Below are positions 34,168 to 41,996 of a stretch of DNA of 64,000 nt, piece after piece. The notes under the pieces are model-generated. The model was not told where the DNA came from. It searched no databases and worked only from the letters and a program-made list of their open reading frames with translations. The position numbers and the translations under genes were made by a program. Source of the stretch: Phycicoccus avicenniae (lineage in GTDB: Bacteria; Actinomycetota; Actinomycetes; Actinomycetales; Dermatophilaceae); the NCBI RefSeq assembly GCF_018139485.1, contig NZ_JAGSNF010000008.1, forward strand, positions 62,001 to 126,000, written 5' to 3'. Numbering within the stretch: the stretch's first letter is position 1; each line of letters starts with the position of its first letter.

Positions 34168-34176
34168 CGCCCCAGG

Positions 34177-35034
34177 CTAGGCCCCGGCAGCGTCGTCCGG
34201 CAGGGTCCGCGTCGCCCGGGACTCCTGCGCGCGGGCGGCGAGCTCGTCGTCCGCCGGGTAGGCCACCTCCTCCAGGGACAGCCCGTGCGCCGGCATCACC
34301 CTGACCCGGGGGTCGCGCACCCCTCCCGTGAGGACCGCTGCGGGGAACCCCGCGTCCTCCCGCCCCTCCCCCACCGGCACGACGCCGCCGACGAGCGCCC
34401 GGACCATCGAGTGGCAGAACGCGTCGGCGACGACCGTGCCGAGGAGCACGCCGTCGGCGTCCCGCCGCCAGCCGTACTCGAGGAGGGTACGGACCGTCGT
34501 CGCGCCCTCACGCCGCTTGCAGAAGGCCGCGAAGTCGCGCAGTCCGACGAGCCCGCCCGCCGCCGCGTCCATGGCCGCCGCGTCGAGGCGCCCACGGACC
34601 CGCACCGTGTCGAGCCGGCGCAGCGGGTCGTGGCGGGCGTCGTCGTCGGCGAGCCGGTAGAGGTAGCGCCGGCGCAGGGCGGAGAACCGGGCGTCGAAGC
34701 CGTCCGGCGCGACGGTGACCCTCCGGACGACGACGTCGACGGGCAGCACCCCACGCAGCCGTGTCACGGCGGCCTCCTCCGGGGCGCGGTCCGACCGTCC
34801 CGGCAGGGCCCGCCACGCCACGGCGTCGACGTCGGCGTGCGCCACCTGCCCGCGGGCGTGCACGCCGGCGTCGGTGCGCCCGGCAACGGTGAGACGGACA
34901 GGTTCCGGGGACCGCAGCACGGTCGTCAGCGCGTCGGACAGCACCCCCTCGACGGTCCGCCGTCCGGGCTGGGTCGCCCACCCCGAGAAGCCCGTGCCGT
35001 CGTAGGCGAGGTCGATCCGCAGCCGCACCGTCAC
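34177..35034 (-). CDS. truA: tRNA pseudouridine(38-40) synthase
   Basis: The protein has 285 residues. It isomerises uridines 38-40 in the tRNA anticodon arm. The N-terminus RLRIDLAYDGTGFSGWATQP is typical and the catalytic Asp is in VAGRTDAGVHARGQVAH near residue 53. The position near rplQ is conserved in many bacteria, although a lipoprotein gene separates them here. Confidence 0.96.
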   Translation of the reverse strand: MTVRLRIDLAYDGTGFSGWATQPGRRTVEGVLSDALTTVLRSPEPVRLTVAGRTDAGVHARGQVAHADVDAVAWRALPGRSDRAPEEAAVTRLRGVLPVDVVVRRVTVAPDGFDARFSALRRRYLYRLADDDARHDPLRRLDTVRVRGRLDAAAMDAAAGGLVGLRDFAAFCKRREGATTVRTLLEYGWRRDADGVLLGTVVADAFCHSMVRALVGGVVPVGEGREDAGFPAAVLTGGVRDPRVRVMPAHGLSLEEVAYPADDELAARAQESRATRTLPDDAAGA

Positions 35035-35058
35035 GCGGGTCAGGCTAGCCGCGCGGAC

Positions 35059-35514
35059 TCACCCGGCGGGCACGGGCACGACGACGGTGCTCCCGCCGTA
35101 CCCGTTCGCGCTGTCCCGCCCCTCGACCCTGACCTCGTCGACGCCCTCGGGGATCGCCAGTCCGGACTGGGTCCGGGTGAACGGCTGCTCGTCCGCGTGG
35201 TCGTGCGCGAGCTCGTGGGTCCCGAGCTCGTTCCCCTCCTCGTCGAGCACGCGCCATCCGTCGGCGTACCGCTCCGGGGTGTCGTACGGCGAGGAGACCG
35301 TCACCGCGAGGGACCAGGTGCCACCCTCCTCCGGCGTGAGCTCCGCGGTCTCGACGTCGGGGAAGCGCTGGTCGGTGTCCACGGTCGTCGGCCCGGGGCT
35401 CTCCCCCGGCGCCGGCGAGATGCCGCCGCCGGACGCGTCACCGCCACCACCGCAGCCCGCGAGGACCGCGGCGCCCACGAGGGCGACGAGGAGGGACGCG
35501 GGGCGGGCGGGCAT
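35059..35514 (-). CDS. Predicted secreted lipoprotein, unknown function
   Basis: The protein has 151 residues with a lipoprotein signal peptide: hydrophobic SLLVALVGAAVLAGC with the lipobox Cys near residue 21, followed by a Gly/Ser/Pro linker. The mature domain of about 110 residues (TWSLAVTVSSPYDTPERYAD, GTHELAHDHADEQPFTRTQSG) looks beta-rich. I do not recognise a family. It lies between rplQ and truA, 24 bases from truA. Confidence 0.75.
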   Translation of the reverse strand: MPARPASLLVALVGAAVLAGCGGGGDASGGGISPAPGESPGPTTVDTDQRFPDVETAELTPEEGGTWSLAVTVSSPYDTPERYADGWRVLDEEGNELGTHELAHDHADEQPFTRTQSGLAIPEGVDEVRVEGRDSANGYGGSTVVVPVPAG

Positions 35515-35540
35515 CCCCCGACGATATCGGCCGGGACGCG

Positions 35541-35577
35541 GCGAGGGCCGCCTCCCCGGTGGGGAGACGGCCCTCGC
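35541..35577 (-). terminator. Terminator after rplQ
   Basis: A 10-bp outer stem (35541-35550 with 35568-35577), one mismatch and a 6-bp inner stem (CTCCCC / GGGGAG) enclose a GGT loop, 22 bases beyond the rplQ stop. It closes the rpoA-rplQ transcript before the lipoprotein gene. Confidence 0.8.
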
Positions 35578-35599
35578 TCGGCGGGTGCGACCCGTGGCG

Positions 35600-36280
35600 T
35601 CAGGAGCCGGCCTTGGTGAAGCCCGCGGCCTCGGCGTCCTCGGCGGTCCTGAACCAGACCTCGGCGACGGTCTGCTCGTACCACTGGCCGTCGGGCTCGT
35701 GGAACTTCATCGAGTTGGCGTTGCCCTTGACGACGTACGCCTCGTCGGGCGACGAGCCGTCCTCGTTCGCGGCGACGGCGCCCTCGGGCACCTCGGTCGT
35801 CGCGTCCGTGGTCTCGGCCTCCTCCGCCGCCGGGGTCTCGGCGGCGGCCTCGGCCGCGTCCCGGTCCTTGGCCGAGCGCTTCGTCGCGGCCTCGGCCTCC
35901 TTGACGGTGGCCTTCTTCGCGACGGGCTCGCGGACGAGCTCGATGACGGCCATCGGGGCGTTGTCGCCCTTGCGCGGCCCGATCTTCGTGATGCGGGTGT
36001 AGCCGCCGTTGCGCTCGGCCATGTCCGGCGCGATCTCGACGAAGAGACGGTGGACGACACCCTTGTCGCGGACGACCGCCATGACCCGGCGACGGGCCGA
36101 GAGGTCACCCCGCTTGGCGAAGGTGACGAGCCGCTCGGCGAGGGGGCGCAGGCGCTTGGCCTTGGCCTCGGTCGTCGTGATGCGGTCGTGCTCGAAGAGC
36201 GACTGCGCGAGGTTGGCGAGGATGAGCCGCTCGTGCGCGGGACCGCCTCCGAGACGGGGACCCTTGGTGGGCGTGGGCAT
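35600..36280 (-). CDS. rplQ: 50S ribosomal protein L17 (bL17) with C-terminal extension
   Basis: The first 118 residues are a normal bL17 ([32 protein letters not shown]). About 60 acidic, Ala/Glu/Thr-rich residues follow, then a distinct 48-residue module at about 178-226 ([36 protein letters not shown]). This module resembles a short GNxxSMxxHxPxxxxY...AEVWF motif found at the ends of various actinobacterial proteins. Total 226 residues versus about 120 in E. coli. Preceded by AAGGAGAA, 40 bases downstream of rpoA. Confidence 0.95.
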   Translation of the reverse strand: MPTPTKGPRLGGGPAHERLILANLAQSLFEHDRITTTEAKAKRLRPLAERLVTFAKRGDLSARRRVMAVVRDKGVVHRLFVEIAPDMAERNGGYTRITKIGPRKGDNAPMAVIELVREPVAKKATVKEAEAATKRSAKDRDAAEAAAETPAAEEAETTDATTEVPEGAVAANEDGSSPDEAYVVKGNANSMKFHEPDGQWYEQTVAEVWFRTAEDAEAAGFTKAGS

Positions 36281-36320
36281 GGTTGATTCTCCTTGGTGAC
36301 AGTGCCGGGAGGGCGGTGGC

Positions 36321-37355
36321 TCAGAGCTGCTCGTCCTCGGCGAACGCCGAGTCGTCCTCGCCCTCTCCGAAGGTGAAGTCGTCGTAGCGGTCGGCGATCA
36401 TGCTCGGGTCGAACCCGGGGGGGCTGTCCTTGAGCGCCAGGCCCATGCCCGCGAGCTTCGCCTTGACCTCGTCGATCGACTTGGCACCGAAGTTGCGGAT
36501 GTCGAGCAGGTCGGCCTCGCTGCGGCCGACGAGCTCACCCACGGTGTGGATCCCCTCGCGCTTGAGGCAGTTGTAGGACCGGACGGTGAGGTCGAGGTCC
36601 TCGATCGGGAGCGCGAGGTCCGCGGCGAGCGCGGCGTCGGTCGGCGACGGGCCCATGTCGATGCCCTCGGCCTCGACGTTGAGCTCGCGGGCCAGGCCGA
36701 AGAGCTCGACGAGGGTCTTGCCGCTGGAGGCGAGCGCGTCGCGCGGGGCCATCGAGCTCTTCGTCTCGACGTCGACGACGAGGCGGTCGAAGTCGGTGCG
36801 CTGCTCGACACGGGTCGCCTCGACCTTGTACGTGACGGTGAGGACCGGGCTGTAGATCGAGTCGACCGGGATCCGGCCGATCTCCTGGTCGCCCGCCTTG
36901 TTCTGGACGGCCGAGACGTAGCCGCGGCCGCGCTCGACGGTCAGCTCCATCTCGACGGTGCCCTTGTCGTTGAGCGTCGCGATGTGCAGGTCCGGGTTGT
37001 GCACCTCGACACCGGCCGGCGGCGCGATGTCCGCGGCGGTGACGGCGCCCGCACCCTGCTTGCGCAGGTACATGACGACCGGCTCGTCGTGCTCGGAGGA
37101 GACGACGAGGCTCTTGATGTTGAGGATGATCTCGGTGACGTCCTCCTTGACGCCCGGGATCGTCGAGAACTCGTGGAGCACGCCGTCGATGCGGATGCTC
37201 GTGACGGCCGCGCCCGGGATGCTCGAGAGCAGGGTGCGACGGAGGCTGTTGCCGAGCGTGTAGCCGAAGCCCGGCTCGAGCGGCTCGATGACGAAACGGC
37301 TCCGGTACTCGGAGACGACGTCCTCACTGAGGACGGGACGCTGTGCGATGAGCAC
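36321..37355 (-). CDS. rpoA: RNA polymerase alpha subunit
   Basis: The protein has 344 residues starting at GTG 37355 ([20 protein letters not shown]). The N-terminal dimerisation domain carries [20 protein letters not shown], and the C-terminal domain that contacts UP elements and activators spans about 245-310 ([34 protein letters not shown]). An in-frame extension to 37415 is rejected. The gene is preceded by a very strong hairpin after rpsD, suggesting separate or attenuated expression. Confidence 0.98.
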   Translation of the reverse strand: MLIAQRPVLSEDVVSEYRSRFVIEPLEPGFGYTLGNSLRRTLLSSIPGAAVTSIRIDGVLHEFSTIPGVKEDVTEIILNIKSLVVSSEHDEPVVMYLRKQGAGAVTAADIAPPAGVEVHNPDLHIATLNDKGTVEMELTVERGRGYVSAVQNKAGDQEIGRIPVDSIYSPVLTVTYKVEATRVEQRTDFDRLVVDVETKSSMAPRDALASSGKTLVELFGLARELNVEAEGIDMGPSPTDAALAADLALPIEDLDLTVRSYNCLKREGIHTVGELVGRSEADLLDIRNFGAKSIDEVKAKLAGMGLALKDSPPGFDPSMIADRYDDFTFGEGEDDSAFAEDEQL

Positions 37356-37453
37356 GGTGGTTCTTCCTTCCCACGGGCGACCGCTATATGACGCCGCGTG
37401 AACGCCGGGCACCATCCCGGCACCCGCCCCGGCTCGGTCCGCGGGACGGGCGG

Positions 37454-37499
37454 CGTCCGCGGCGGCGCCGGCCGGGTGGGGCCGGCGCCGTCGCGGACG
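37454..37499 (-). terminator. Large hairpin between rpsD and rpoA
   Basis: An 11-bp inner stem (37463-37473 with 37480-37490) and an 8-bp outer stem (37454-37461 with 37492-37499), separated by a single G/T mismatch, begin 5 bases after the rpsD stop. The loop is 6 bases. A possible rpoA -10 (TATAGC) lies downstream near 37385. Confidence 0.7.
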
Positions 37500-37504
37500 T
37501 CAGG

Positions 37505-38113
37505 TCAGTTCTTGGAGTAGAACTCGACGATGAGCTGCTCGGTGAGCACCGTGTCGATCTGCGCACGGGTCGGCAGCGAGTGGACGAGGATCTGCAGCGA
37601 GCCGGGGACGACCTGCAGCCAGGCCGGGGTCGGCCGGTCGCCGAAGGTCTCGCGGGCGAGCTGGAACGGCAGCATCTCGACCGACTGCTTGCGCACCGTG
37701 ACGATGTCGAACTGCTCGACCCGGTAGCTCGGGACGTCGACGCGCACGCCGTTGACCTCGAAGTGGCCGTGCGTCACGAGCTGACGGGCGGCGCGACGGG
37801 TCCGGGCCAGCCCGGCGCGGTAGACGACGTTGTCGAGCCGGGACTCCAGGATCGTGAGGATGTTCTCGCCGGTCTTGCCGGGGCGGTTGGCCGCCTCCTT
37901 GTAGTACCGACGGAACTGCTTCTCCATGACCCCGTAGGTGAAGCGGGCCTTCTGCTTCTCCTGGAGCTGGGTCAGGTACTCCTTCTCCTGCATCCGGCGA
38001 CGGCCGTGCTGGCCGGGCGGGAAGGGGCGCAGGTCGAAGTTCTTGTCACCACCGACGAGGTCGGTCTTGAGGCGACGCGACTTCTTCGTGATGGGTCCGG
38101 TGTAACGGGCCAT
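37505..38113 (-). CDS. rpsD: 30S ribosomal protein S4 (uS4)
   Basis: The protein has 202 residues and nucleates assembly of the 16S 5' domain. It begins ARYTGPITKKSRRLKTDL and contains the S4 RNA-binding domain (SRLDNVVYRAGLARTRRAAR, VTHGHFEVNGVRVD). It lacks the N-terminal zinc cysteines, so it is the zinc-free form, while S14 and L36 in this window are zinc-binding. The C-terminus LIVEFYSKN is typical. Confidence 0.98.
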   Translation of the reverse strand: MARYTGPITKKSRRLKTDLVGGDKNFDLRPFPPGQHGRRRMQEKEYLTQLQEKQKARFTYGVMEKQFRRYYKEAANRPGKTGENILTILESRLDNVVYRAGLARTRRAARQLVTHGHFEVNGVRVDVPSYRVEQFDIVTVRKQSVEMLPFQLARETFGDRPTPAWLQVVPGSLQILVHSLPTRAQIDTVLTEQLIVEFYSKN

Positions 38114-38148
38114 GTCTCTCTCTTACCTTTCGCGAAGTCTGTCGGCGC

Positions 38149-38553
38149 TCAGACGCGGCGGCGCTTGGGCGGGCGGACGCCGTTGTGCGGCTGCGGGGTG
38201 ACGTCCTGGATCGAGCCGACCTCGAGGCCGGCCGCGGTCAGGGAGCGGATGGCGGTCTCGCGACCGGAGCCCGGGCCCTTGACGAAGACGTCCACCTTGC
38301 GCATTCCGTGCTCCATGGCACGGCGCGCGGCGGCCTCGGCGGCGGTCTGCGCGGCGAACGGCGTGGACTTGCGGGACCCCTTGAAGCCGACCTGGCCCGC
38401 GGAGGCCCAGGAGATGACGGCACCGGTGGGGTCGGTGATCGAGATGATCGTGTTGTTGAACGTGCTCTTGATGTGGGCCTGGCCCACGGCGACGTTCTTC
38501 TTCTCCTTGCGGCGCACCTTCTTGGCGCCGGTACTGCGGCCCTTGGGAGGCAT
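38149..38553 (-). CDS. rpsK: 30S ribosomal protein S11 (uS11)
   Basis: The protein has 134 residues and lies on the platform near the E site. Family sequence: [40 protein letters not shown] and the C-terminal [18 protein letters not shown]. It lies between rpsM and rpsD with 56- and 35-base gaps. Confidence 0.98.
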   Translation of the reverse strand: MPPKGRSTGAKKVRRKEKKNVAVGQAHIKSTFNNTIISITDPTGAVISWASAGQVGFKGSRKSTPFAAQTAAEAAARRAMEHGMRKVDVFVKGPGSGRETAIRSLTAAGLEVGSIQDVTPQPHNGVRPPKRRRV

Positions 38554-38609
38554 GTGTGTTCTCCTACGAAGTCTTCGGGTGAGGTGGCGTGACGCGCGTC
38601 AGGCGCAGG

Positions 38610-38987
38610 TCACTTACCGGCCTTCTTCTTGCCGGCCACGGTGCGCTTCGGGCCCTTGCGGGTACGCGCGTTGGTCTTGGTCCGCTGGCCGCGCACCGGG
38701 AGGCCCCGGCGGTGACGGAGGCCCTCGTAGGAGCCGATCTCGACCTTGCGGCGGATGTCCGCGGCGACCTCGCGCCGCAGGTCACCCTCGACCTGGAGGT
38801 TGTCGTCGATCCAGTCGCGCAGCTTGACCAGGTCGTCGTCACCGAGGTCCTTGACCCGGGTGTCCGGGCTGACGCCGGTGGCCGCGAGGGCCTTCTGTGC
38901 GCTCGTGCGACCGACACCGAAGATGTAGGTCAGTGCGACCTCGGCGCGCTTGTCGCGCGGGAGGTCGACTCCCATCAGTCGTGCCAT
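38610..38987 (-). CDS. rpsM: 30S ribosomal protein S13 (uS13)
   Basis: A head protein that contacts the P-site tRNA and forms the B1 bridges. The protein has 125 residues from ATG 38987 ([18 protein letters not shown]), with [20 protein letters not shown] and a basic tail. A 15-codon upstream extension is rejected because it has no family similarity. The 211-base gap before it contains structured sequence. Confidence 0.97.
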   Translation of the reverse strand: MARLMGVDLPRDKRAEVALTYIFGVGRTSAQKALAATGVSPDTRVKDLGDDDLVKLRDWIDDNLQVEGDLRREVAADIRRKVEIGSYEGLRHRRGLPVRGQRTKTNARTRKGPKRTVAGKKKAGK

Positions 38988-39198
38988 GGGGATGGTTTCC
39001 TTCTCGTGATGTCCGGAGGTCTGGTGCAACACCGGTCCGGCCCATCCTGGTCCGGTCCCCGGCCTCCGGGCCGGGGGTGACGTCCCGCGCCCACCTGCGA
39101 TCCAGGTGGCCCGTCGGGGGTCGGGTGCTGCGTGCTTCTGGTGTGGTGCGTCCGGTCGAGATCGGTGACCTCGTGCCGTGACCTGCGTCTGACCGGGG
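38988..39198 (-). promoter_or_regulatory. Structured rpmJ-rpsM intergenic region
   Basis: No gene is seen in 211 bases, an unusually long gap inside this operon. Hairpins include an 8-bp CCCCGGCC/GGCCGGGG stem (39057-39064 with 39069-39076) and a CCACCT-7-AGGTGG stem near 39091-39109. It could hold an internal promoter or an S13/S4-type leader; neither is proven. Confidence 0.4.
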
Positions 39199-39312
39199 TC
39201 AGCCCTGGCGCTGCTTGTGGCGCGGGTTGTCGCAGATCACCATGACCCGCCCGTTACGGCGGATCACCTTGCACTTGTCACAGATCTTCTTGACGCTCGG
39301 CTGAACCTTCAT
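39199..39312 (-). CDS. rpmJ: 50S ribosomal protein L36 (bL36)
   Basis: The 37-residue protein [20 protein letters not shown]... carries the zinc ligands Cys11, Cys14, Cys27 and His32, so it is the zinc-binding form. It lies between infA and rpsM as in nearly all bacteria, 28 bases after infA. Below the length limit of many gene finders. Confidence 0.97.
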   Translation of the reverse strand: MKVQPSVKKICDKCKVIRRNGRVMVICDNPRHKQRQG

Positions 39313-39340
39313 GTCGCCTTTGCTGTCTCGTCGGTCTGTC

Positions 39341-39562
39341 TCAGCGGTAGCGGAAGACGATGCGGCCGCGGGTCAGGTCGTACGGGCTCAGCTCCACCAC
39401 GACCCGGTCCTCGGGGAGGATCCGGATGTAGTGCTGTCGCATCTTGCCGGAGATGTGCGCGAGCACCTTGTGACCGTTCGTCAGCTCGACCCGGAACATC
39501 GCGTTCGGGAGTGCCTCGACGATCGTGCCCTCGATCTCGATGACGCCGTCCTTCTTGGCCAT
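39341..39562 (-). CDS. infA: Translation initiation factor IF-1
   Basis: The protein has 73 residues with a single S1/OB domain: [40 protein letters not shown]. It occupies the ribosomal A site during initiation. It is the first gene of infA-rpmJ-rpsM-rpsK-rpsD here, because the usual upstream map gene is separated from it by 6 kb. Confidence 0.98.
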   Translation of the reverse strand: MAKKDGVIEIEGTIVEALPNAMFRVELTNGHKVLAHISGKMRQHYIRILPEDRVVVELSPYDLTRGRIVFRYR

Positions 39563-39757
39563 ACCCTCTCAATCCGCCAGGTGGGCAGCCCTTCGTCGGT
39601 CGGACCACCCATGGAAATCGGCCCCGTGCCCACCTCGCAGGATGCACCCACGCATGCGCACACGTGACCGACGTTCAATGATAGGGCAGGGCGCCCCGTG
39701 CGGCGAAATCCGGGATCCGCCGAGCCCTCTCCCAGGGGCACCCCCGACAATCGTCGC
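39563..39757. promoter_or_regulatory. infA promoter region, divergent from the CPBP gene
   Basis: On the minus strand TATCAT (39678-39683) is a plausible -10 about 116 bases before the infA ATG; its -35 is weak. The CPBP gene on the + strand begins at 39758 without a clear Shine-Dalgarno. No other gene is seen. Confidence 0.4.
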
Positions 39758-41002
39758 ATGACGGTCCGCATCGCCCTGCTCACCGCCGACGAGGTCACCT
39801 CCGGCCCGGCCGAGGGCTCCCCCGCGGTCGCGCCGGACGTCGAGGTCCGTCCGCTCGACGCCCGCACCCTGCCGGTCGAGCGGATCCAGGGCGCCGACGG
39901 ACTGTGGGTCGCTCCGGGGGCCGGACCCGCGGCCGCCGCCGTCGTCGCCTGGGCGCACGCCGCCCGGGTCCCCGTCGGGGGCGACACCCCCGGGGCCCCG
40001 CCCTGGGCCTCCCCCGGCCTCGACCCCGCCTTCGTCGACGCGGCGAGGGCCCGCTCCGCGTGGCGCACCGCCACGGACGAGCGGGTCGCCGCCGCCGAGG
40101 CGGTCGCGGCGGCCGAGGCCGAGCCGCGGCCGTTCGTGCACCAGATGCGCGGTCCCCGCCACCGGTGGTGGCGCCCGCTGCTCTGGCTGGTCGTCTTCGC
40201 CCTCTCCTACGCGCTGCTCACGGTCCTCGTCGTGCTCCCCCTGACCTTCGCGGGGCTCGTGCCCGCCGACGAGGCCGAGCTCGTGGGGTCGGCGTCCGGG
40301 CTCGCCGTCCTCAACCTCACCCTCATCCTCCTCGTGCCGTCCACGCTGCTCGCCTCGTGGGTCGCGCACCGCCGCTCGCCCTGGCGGGTGCTCTCCGTGG
40401 CGGGGCGGCTGCGGTGGGGCTGGCTCGGCTGGTGCCTCCTCGTCGTCGTGCCGGTGTGGGCGGTCTACCTCGCGGTGTCGTGGGTCGTCTTCGACCAGCA
40501 GGTGCTCCCCCGCCCCGCGGAGTGGGCGGGTCTGCTCGCCTCGGCGCTCCTGCTCACCCCGCTCCAGGCGAGCGCGGAGGAGGTCTTCTTCCGCGGCGGG
40601 CTGCTCCAGGCCGTCGGGGCCTGGTTCCGGCGGCCGGTCGTCGCGCTCGTCGTGACGACCCTCCTCACGACGGCCCTGTTCGCCGCCGCCCACGGCTCCG
40701 CCGACCCGTGGATCGTCGCCGAGCTCTCCGCGCTGGCGGTGGCGGGCTGCTGGCTGGCGTGGCGCACCGGCGGCCTCGAGGCCGTCATCGCGGTGCACGT
40801 CGTGAACAACGTGCTCATCACCGTCGCCGGCTCCCTCTTCGGCGGTCTCGACCAGTCCTTCGTCGACGCCGAGGCGACCGGCAGCCCGGCGTCGGCCGCG
40901 ATGGCGTGGCTCGTCACGGGTCTCGTGACGTGGGTGCTCCTGCGGCTCGCGGTCCGGCGCGGCGTCGCGCCGGCGGGCGCGCTCACCCCGGCCCGGGGCT
41001 GA
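39758..41002 (+). CDS. CPBP family intramembrane metalloprotease with unusual N-terminal domain
   Basis: The protein has 414 residues. About 8 hydrophobic segments lie between 148 and 405. The CAAX protease/bacteriocin-processing motifs are present: SAEEVFFRGGLL (EExxxR) near residue 270, FAAAHGSADPW near 308, and AVHVVNNVLI near 347. The first 120 residues are soluble and resemble the start of a class I glutamine amidotransferase-like domain (GADGLWVAPGAGPAAAAVVA), without a catalytic Cys. The start ATG 39758 fits better than an upstream one at 39698. Its 3' end overlaps meaB, on the other strand, by 20 bases. The substrate is unknown. Confidence 0.85.
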   Translation: MTVRIALLTADEVTSGPAEGSPAVAPDVEVRPLDARTLPVERIQGADGLWVAPGAGPAAAAVVAWAHAARVPVGGDTPGAPPWASPGLDPAFVDAARARSAWRTATDERVAAAEAVAAAEAEPRPFVHQMRGPRHRWWRPLLWLVVFALSYALLTVLVVLPLTFAGLVPADEAELVGSASGLAVLNLTLILLVPSTLLASWVAHRRSPWRVLSVAGRLRWGWLGWCLLVVVPVWAVYLAVSWVVFDQQVLPRPAEWAGLLASALLLTPLQASAEEVFFRGGLLQAVGAWFRRPVVALVVTTLLTTALFAAAHGSADPWIVAELSALAVAGCWLAWRTGGLEAVIAVHVVNNVLITVAGSLFGGLDQSFVDAEATGSPASAAMAWLVTGLVTWVLLRLAVRRGVAPAGALTPARG

Positions 41003-41996
41003 CCTCCCCCGCCGCGAGGTCGGCGGTGTAGAGCGCGAGCAGACGGGCGCTGCCGTCGACGGCGCTCATCGTCCCGGCGCGCACCGCCTCCTCGACGGCC
41101 TCTCGCTCGGCCCGCACGCTCGCCGACCCGCGGACGCCGTCGGTGAGCGAGGCGTCGACGAGCGCCCACATCCAGTCCTGCTGCTGCCGGGCGCGGCGGG
41201 CCTCGAGGGACCCGCCCTCGGACAGGTGGGCCCGATGGTCCAGGACGGCCTGCCACACCTCGTCGAGCCCGGCGCCGGTCACCGAGGAGCAGGTGAGCAC
41301 CGGCGGCCGGCGGACGTCACCGGGCAGCATGAGCCGCATCGCCGACGCCAGGTCGCGGGCCGCCCCCTTCGCCGGGGTCTCGCCGTCGCCGTCGGCCTTG
41401 TTGACGGCGATGACGTCCGCGAGCTCGAGGATCCCCCGCTTGATGCCCTGCAGCTGGTCGCCGGCGCGCGCGAGGGTGAGCAGGAGGAAGGTGTCGACCA
41501 TCTCGGACACGGCGATCTCGTTCTGGCCGACGCCGACGGTCTCGACGACGACGACGTCGTACCCGGCGGCCTCCAGGACGAGCATCGACTCGCGGGTCGC
41601 CCTGGCGACCCCCCCGAGCTGGCGCCCCGACGGGCTGGGCCGGATGAAGGCGTCGTCGCTCGCGGCGAGCGTCGCCATCCGGGTGCGGTCGCCGAGGATC
41701 GAGCCTCCGGTCCGGCGTGAGCTCGGGTCGACCGCGAGGACGCCGACGCGGTGCCCGGCCTCGACGAGCCGGGTGCCGAGGGCGTCGGTGAACGTCGACT
41801 TGCCCGCGCCGGGGACCCCGGTGAGGCCGAGCCGGACGGCCCGCCCGGTCGCGTCGTCGAGGCCGGCGAGCAGCTCGCGGGCCTGCTCACGGTGGTCGGT
41901 CCGGCGGGACTCGACGAGCGTGATGGCCCGGGCGACGTGGCCGCGGGACCCCGCCCGCACACCCGCCGCGAGGTCGTCGACGTCGACCGGCCTCAC
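40983..41996 (-). CDS. meaB: Methylmalonyl-CoA mutase-associated GTPase MeaB
   Basis: A G3E-family GTPase that loads adenosylcobalamin into methylmalonyl-CoA mutase and protects it. The protein has 337 residues from GTG 41996, which overlaps the mutB stop by 4 bases. The P-loop [16 protein letters not shown] lies near residue 55, the switch region [20 protein letters not shown] near 90, [13 protein letters not shown] near 143 and [10 protein letters not shown] near 190. The longer open frame through mutB is rejected. It ends inside the convergent CPBP gene. Confidence 0.95.
   Translation of the reverse strand: MRPVDVDDLAAGVRAGSRGHVARAITLVESRRTDHREQARELLAGLDDATGRAVRLGLTGVPGAGKSTFTDALGTRLVEAGHRVGVLAVDPSSRRTGGSILGDRTRMATLAASDDAFIRPSPSGRQLGGVARATRESMLVLEAAGYDVVVVETVGVGQNEIAVSEMVDTFLLLTLARAGDQLQGIKRGILELADVIAVNKADGDGETPAKGAARDLASAMRLMLPGDVRRPPVLTCSSVTGAGLDEVWQAVLDHRAHLSEGGSLEARRARQQQDWMWALVDASLTDGVRGSASVRAEREAVEEAVRAGTMSAVDGSARLLALYTADLAAGEVSPGPG
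40986..40998. terminator. Palindrome inside overlapping meaB/CPBP 3' ends
   Basis: CCCCGG-C-CCGGGG, a 6-bp perfect dyad, sits within the 20-base coding overlap of the two convergent genes and may act as a weak terminator in both directions. Confidence 0.3.
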
